This document shows, piece after piece, positions 6,108-9,125 of a DNA stretch of 9,125 nt. The position numbers and the translations under genes are program-made. Positions within the stretch are counted from its first letter, which is position 1; each line of letters starts with the position of its first letter. Where the stretch lies: positions 8,828-17,952 of the forward strand of contig DCTG01000184.1 in the NCBI GenBank assembly GCA_002329245.1, given 5' to 3'. The DNA is from Clostridiales bacterium UBA1446. Its GTDB lineage: Bacteria > Bacillota > Clostridia > Oscillospirales > Oscillospiraceae. The notes below the pieces were generated by a model, which was given only the letters and a program-made list of their open reading frames with translations, was not told the origin of the DNA and searched no databases.

Positions 6108-6783
6108 AATTGTAATAACCATCCATTCCGTCACTGATAATACGGCCGTTCTCAATGACTAACACCCGTTTGGAAAACCGGTTTACCAGTTCTTTCTCAT
6201 GCGTTACAACAAGCATGGTTGTCCCCAGCTCATTGATCCGCTCCAAAAGCATCATGATCTCAAGGGATCTTGCCGGGTCTAGATTCCCCGTCGGCTCATC
6301 GGCTATGATCATACTTGGATTATTGACCAGCGCACGGGCAATCGCCAGTCTTTGCTGTTCTCCGCCGGAAAGCTCATCCGGATACCGGCGGGTCTTTTTA
6401 TCCAGACCGACCAGTTCCAAAACATACGGAATCCGCTTGCGGATCTCCTGGGGAGAAGCGCCGGCCGCACGCATGACGAAAGTCATGTTTTCATAGACTG
6501 TTTTCTTTGCGATCAACCGAAAATCCTGAAACACAACGCCCAAGGTTCTTCTCATATAGGGGACCTGCTTTGGGCGGATGTTGTTGAGACTGTACCCGTT
6601 TACCATGACTTTTCCTTCCGTGGGCGCAATCTCCGCTGTGATTAGTTTGATAATCGTCGATTTTCCCGAACCGGAAGGGCCGACCAAAAAAACAAATTCT
6701 CCGTCGTCGATCCGAAAGTTGATTCCCTTCAACGCCCGAGCCCCATTGTCGTACACTTTATAGACATCGATCATGCGCACCAT
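6094..6783 (-). CDS. ftsE: Cell division ATP-binding protein FtsE
   Basis: FtsE is the cytoplasmic ATPase that drives FtsX. The 229-residue length matches the family. Walker A is GPSGSGKST (35-43), the Q-loop glutamine is Q86 (VVFQDFRLI), the ABC signature is LSGGEQQRLAIA (138-149), Walker B with the catalytic glutamate is MIIADE (158-163) followed by PTGNLD, and the H-loop histidine is H195 (VVTHEKEL). The opening MIDVYKVYDNG matches FtsE proteins; ATG 6783 and a second in-frame ATG at 6774 are both possible starts, with AAAGGA about 10 bases before the first. It leads the ftsE-ftsX-M23 operon. The 159 bases between it and the upstream regulator gene contain inverted repeats but no convincing promoter hexamers. 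Confidence 0.96.
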   Translation of the reverse strand: MVRMIDVYKVYDNGARALKGINFRIDDGEFVFLVGPSGSGKSTIIKLITAEIAPTEGKVMVNGYSLNNIRPKQVPYMRRTLGVVFQDFRLIAKKTVYENMTFVMRAAGASPQEIRKRIPYVLELVGLDKKTRRYPDELSGGEQQRLAIARALVNNPSMIIADEPTGNLDPARSLEIMMLLERINELGTTMLVVTHEKELVNRFSKRVLVIENGRIISDGMDGYYNYEKA

Positions 6784-6942
6784 TTGTCCATTATCCTTTC
6801 GCCCCAGAGGAGTATTCCGCGTATCTATACCGGCCGGGATACAGCTCCCTTCTATAAAAGCAAGGCTCCACCGATCCCTAACGGGCCGGGAAGCCCCGAC
6901 TTTTTGTATGCAGACCGTTTTTCAGCATGTCCGCAATTTCTT

Positions 6943-8037
6943 TCAGGAGTCTATTCCGCGGGAAACCAAATACTTTTTCACCATAAGCGCCACCTTAAAC
7001 GTTATGGCATCGTCAAACTCCCGTAGGTCGAGTCCCGTCAGCTTCTTGATCTTTTCGAGGCGGTAGACCAAAGTGTTCCGGTGGACAAACAATTTTCGAG
7101 CAGTTTCCGATACGTTCAAATTGTTTTCGAAAAACTTATTGATTGTAAAAAGCGTCTCATGGTCTAATGAGTCGATCGGGTTCATCTTGAAGACTTCCTG
7201 CAGGAACATCTCGCACAGAGTCGTCGGCAGCTGATAGATCAATCTTCCGATTCCAAGGTTTTCATAACTGATGATTGTTTTTTCCGTCTCAAAGACCCTG
7301 CCGACTTCAATGGCAATGCGGGCTTCCTTATAGGATTTCGCCAGTTCCTGCAGGCTGCGCGCGATTGTCCCGACACCGATCAGGCAGTGGGCTGAAATTT
7401 TATCGGACAGTGCATTTTCAATCTGCTTTGCAAGAAGATAGATTTCCCTGCTCTCCGCGTTGTCGCTGATTTGTTTGATCACGGCGATGTCCGCATCGCC
7501 CACGTTGAGAACAAAGTCAACCTGACGGTCCGGGAACAGGCCCTGTATCACATCCAACGCAGTATTGCTATCTTCTTGTTCCGGCAGACGGATCAAAAGC
7601 ACCGTCCAGCTCAACTCGGGGGCAAAGTGCAGTTCCTTTGCCCGGGTGTATATGTCGCCAAGCAAAATATTCCCGAGGATAATGCTCCGAATGAAGCTGG
7701 CCTTGTCATACTTTCCTTCGAAATACGATTTTGCGCCGTTGAGCGCAACAGCGGCCATGGAGCAAATGAGACGGGCCTGCTCGTCCACCCCGTGCACAAA
7801 CACCGCATAATCAAAGCGGGCGCTCCATCCGGAAAGGGGTTTGAACAATTTCCCTTCGAATTCGGCAAATCCGTCCGCCGCGCTGTTGATGCGACCGACC
7901 GCGCCCTCCCACTTTTCACCTATTTCGGACAGTTCGTTGCATGCAACGACGTTCCCCTCTGAATCGATTACGCCGATTGCTTTATCCGTTCCCTCTTTGA
8001 GTTGAAGTACAACACTTTGAAAAATCCTTCCAGACAT
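6943..8037 (-). CDS. PucR/CdaR-family transcriptional regulator
   Basis: This is a 364-residue cytoplasmic regulator. The C-terminal PucR-type helix-turn-helix (about 305-355) reads NLNVSETARKLFVHRNTLVY followed by RLEKIKKLTGLDLREFDDAI, the clear family signature. The middle (about 145-260) fits the degenerate GGDEF-like domain of CdaR-type proteins. The N-terminus (about 1-110) looks like a sensor domain with the PAS-like opening AIGVIDSEGNVVACNELSEI; its ligand cannot be told. CdaR itself controls sugar diacid use, but no such genes are nearby, so that name is not applied. Two starts are possible: ATG 8037 (AAGGGG 8 bases upstream, opening MSGRIFQSVV like relatives) and ATG 8058; the first is preferred. 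A good promoter with a palindrome near its start point lies about 60 bases upstream, consistent with autoregulation. Confidence 0.88.
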   Translation of the reverse strand: MSGRIFQSVVLQLKEGTDKAIGVIDSEGNVVACNELSEIGEKWEGAVGRINSAADGFAEFEGKLFKPLSGWSARFDYAVFVHGVDEQARLICSMAAVALNGAKSYFEGKYDKASFIRSIILGNILLGDIYTRAKELHFAPELSWTVLLIRLPEQEDSNTALDVIQGLFPDRQVDFVLNVGDADIAVIKQISDNAESREIYLLAKQIENALSDKISAHCLIGVGTIARSLQELAKSYKEARIAIEVGRVFETEKTIISYENLGIGRLIYQLPTTLCEMFLQEVFKMNPIDSLDHETLFTINKFFENNLNVSETARKLFVHRNTLVYRLEKIKKLTGLDLREFDDAITFKVALMVKKYLVSRGIDS

Positions 8038-8093
8038 GTTATCCGTCCCCTTTTTCATAAAGCATCCTGACGCAATTCAACATCCCTTGTAAT

Positions 8094-8110
8094 GATATAA
8101 CAACTATATC
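8094..8110. promoter_or_regulatory. Candidate operator palindrome at the regulator promoter
   Basis: GATATA (8094-8099) and TATATC (8105-8110) form a perfect 6+6 inverted repeat with a 5-base spacer (ACAAC). It covers the -10 hexamer and runs to about the transcription start of the PucR/CdaR-type gene, a typical position for a repressor site. Binding by that protein is inferred, and the AT-rich content raises the chance of coincidence. Confidence 0.5.
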
Positions 8111-8131
8111 GGCTTTTCCAGCCATTTTCAA
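8103..8131 (-). promoter_or_regulatory. Sigma-A type promoter for the PucR/CdaR-family regulator
   Basis: On the - strand TTGAAA (8131-8126) is followed by a 17-base spacer and TATAGT (8108-8103). Each hexamer differs from consensus at one position and the spacing is optimal. The predicted start is near 8096, about 58 bases before the ATG at 8037. The spacer contains GGCT-GGAAA-AGCC, a small inverted repeat. Confidence 0.85.
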
Positions 8132-8170
8132 GAGTTTTATCGAAACAATTTGTGAAATATGCCGAATTTC

Positions 8171-8896
8171 TTACTTGAGTTCCCGTAAGGCGTCGATCTC
8201 CGCCGCACTCAACAGCCTCCACTGTCCCGGAGCGAGGTTTTTATCCAACGTCAGGCTGCCGATTGCGAGCCGCTGCAGGAATAATACCGTTTTCCCCCGC
8301 GAGGCCATCATTCGCTTGATCTGATGGTACTTCCCTTCCCGCAGTGTGACAATGGCTTCGTTTCCGGCTTCACAGGAAAGTATCTCGAGGTTCGCCGGAA
8401 GACACTGCAGTCCATCCGGCAGAAGCATTCCCTTGCGGAACGCCTCCACATCGGCCTCTTCCAACCGGCCATCCACCCTGACATAATACTTTTTTTCAAC
8501 ATGCTTTCGGGGAGAGAGCAAATTATGCGCCAATTCTCCGTCGTCCGTCAGCAGAAGAAGGCCCACGCTATCCCTGTCCAGCCGGCCGGCCGGAAAAAGA
8601 CCGATTCTCCGAAGGTCTTCCGGCAATAAGTCCAGAACAGTTTGAGAACGCCTGTCTGAGGTTGCGGACAAAACATTTGGCGGCTTGTTCATCATGAGAT
8701 AAGTATTTTTCCGCCAGCTGATTTCCGCTCCGTCCACTTCTATCGTATCTGCTGTCATGTCAAATTTTTCGGCGGCGGAGCTTATCGGGACTCCGCCGGC
8801 CGTGACCCGCCCCGCACGCACCATATCCTTTACTTCCTTCCTGGACCATCGCCCGGTTGAGGAAAGAATTTTATCAACCCGCAATTTTTCCGTCAT
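8171..8896 (-). CDS. rsuA: 16S rRNA pseudouridine synthase, RsuA type
   Basis: The RsuA/RluB/E/F family makes pseudouridine in ribosomal RNA; RsuA acts on U516 of 16S rRNA during small-subunit assembly. The 241-residue protein has an N-terminal S4 RNA-binding domain (about 4-50; LRVDKILSSTGRWSRKEVKD) and the synthase domain. The catalytic motif FPAGRLDRDSVGLLLLT (101-117) places the catalytic aspartate at D107. KKYYVRVDG (135-143) and EGKYHQIKRMM (187-197) follow; the KYHQ-KRM form is typical of RsuA rather than the R-N-R-E form of RluB. The start ATG 8896 is preferred over ATG 8905, since GGAG (8910-8907) is 10 bases from the first and 1 base from the second. I see no intrinsic terminator after its stop, so some reading into the regulator gene is possible. 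Confidence 0.93.
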   Translation of the reverse strand: MTEKLRVDKILSSTGRWSRKEVKDMVRAGRVTAGGVPISSAAEKFDMTADTIEVDGAEISWRKNTYLMMNKPPNVLSATSDRRSQTVLDLLPEDLRRIGLFPAGRLDRDSVGLLLLTDDGELAHNLLSPRKHVEKKYYVRVDGRLEEADVEAFRKGMLLPDGLQCLPANLEILSCEAGNEAIVTLREGKYHQIKRMMASRGKTVLFLQRLAIGSLTLDKNLAPGQWRLLSAAEIDALRELK

Positions 8897-8950
8897 AGGT
8901 TTCATTCTCCATTTTCATCTGTGTTGCGGCAGATTACTGCTATTTTTCAA

Positions 8951-9125
8951 GCGGCGTCTTTATCGCCGCGTTTTATTTGAAGCGCATTCCCCCGGGGGGG
9001 CACATGCGCGATATAATATACGCTTCGCGGATATTATCATAGCCCCAGGCTATGATATTCGCCATGCGGCGCGTCCCCGCGCCGCGGCGTTTATTTTATG
9101 CGCGTGCCCCCGGAGGGGGCACATG
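8951..9125. repeat. GC-rich palindromic tandem repeat, 119-base period (one full unit plus the start of a second)
   Basis: The block from 8951 to 9006 recurs at 9066-9125: both have a GC hairpin, a T-rich GTTTTATTT / GTTTATTTTATG stretch, GCGC, then a C5/G5 palindrome ending in GGCACATG. The GGCACATG ends are 119 bases apart. Hairpins seen: GCGGCG/CGCCGC (8951-8956 / 8964-8969); GCGCAT/ATGCGC enclosing C5/G5 (8982-9009); TATCATAGCC/GGCTATGATA around CCA (about 9035-9057); GCGGCGCG/CGCGCCGC around TCCC (9066-9073 / 9078-9085); GTGCCCCC/GGGGGCAC around GGA (9104-9111 / 9115-9122). Between the two copies the corresponding stems differ in length and composition while remaining stems, which suggests selection on RNA or cruciform structure. 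The array continues past the window edge. No spacers of CRISPR type are present. Confidence 0.8.
8973..9065 (-). CDS. Possible 30-residue small ORF inside the palindromic repeat
   Basis: Reading leftward from ATG 9065 the repeat unit gives a 30-residue frame beginning MANIIAWGYDNIREAYIISR and ending after CPPGGMRFK at a TAA (8975-8973). GGGGA lies 8 bases before the ATG, a passable ribosome binding site. The residue mix looks protein-like, but it is wholly inside palindromic DNA, so apparent coding may be a by-product of the repeat. A 12-residue frame (MRDIIYASRILS, 9004-9042) exists on the other strand. No function is proposed. Confidence 0.25.
   Translation of the reverse strand: MANIIAWGYDNIREAYIISRMCPPGGMRFK

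Noticed and set aside
6808..6960. Short direct repeat AGGAGT(CT)ATTCCGCG at 6808-6821 and 6945-6960
   Set aside because: Only two imperfect 14-16 base copies, one inside the regulator's coding end; most likely chance.
7471..7962. A 163-codon open frame on the + strand opposite the PucR/CdaR-type gene
   Set aside because: It lies fully within a clear regulator gene on the other strand and has no start signal or domain.
8926..8948. + strand hairpin GCAG/CTGC followed by TATTTTTC as a terminator
   Set aside because: The stem is only 4 bp and no + strand gene precedes it; it lies in the leader of rsuA, which is on the other strand.
8951..9125. CRISPR array
   Set aside because: The repeat unit is too long (119 bases), is internally palindromic throughout, has no unique spacers, and no cas genes are in view.

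Overview
The window looks like chromosomal core DNA from a spore-forming Clostridia-type Firmicute of moderate GC content. The signs are a BofA homologue (inhibitor of sigma-K processing), a YaaL/DUF2508-bofA pair, an nrnA-truB-ribF order typical of the Firmicute nusA-infB operon, strong AGGAGG-type ribosome binding sites with frequent TTG/GTG starts, and an ftsE-ftsX-M23 peptidase cluster. A family-level assignment (for example Oscillospiraceae) is only a guess. I see no phage, plasmid, transposase or CRISPR signature.

Layout. Positions 1-2269 (+) hold the tail of a DHH/DHHA1 phosphoesterase (NrnA type), truB (tRNA U55 pseudouridine synthase) and ribF (riboflavin kinase/FAD synthetase), tightly spaced as the end of a translation/RNA-processing operon. 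Positions 2270-2678 contain no gene but are full of inverted repeats: a probable operon terminator, an overlapping alternative stem, a perfect 12-bp hairpin, and a multi-helix region closed by a 10-bp long-range stem. That region may be an undescribed structured RNA. Positions 2679-3202 (+) are a DUF2508 (YaaL-like) gene overlapping bofA. A hairpin followed by a U-tract separates bofA from a convergent, monocistronic, unrecognised acidic protein (3315-3722, -) that has a consensus-grade promoter. After a 151-base structured intergenic stretch, 3964-6783 (-) is ftsE-ftsX followed by a coiled-coil M23 metallopeptidase. Together these form a membrane ABC-type module that couples division to peptidoglycan cleavage. 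Then come a PucR/CdaR-type regulator (6943-8037, -), whose promoter carries a near-start palindrome, and rsuA (8171-8896, -), a 16S rRNA pseudouridine synthase.

The right end (8951-9125) is a GC-rich palindromic repeat with a 119-base period. One full unit and the start of a second are present. The full unit contains several perfect hairpins and a small open frame on each strand. This repeat and the structured region at 2386-2549 are the two parts of the window that known genes do not explain.

How the genes work together: the left operon serves RNA turnover, tRNA modification and flavin cofactor supply. The ftsEX-M23 block is one functional unit in cell-wall remodelling. BofA points to sporulation. 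RsuA serves ribosome maturation. The CdaR-type regulator has no obvious metabolic target nearby and may act elsewhere or on itself.
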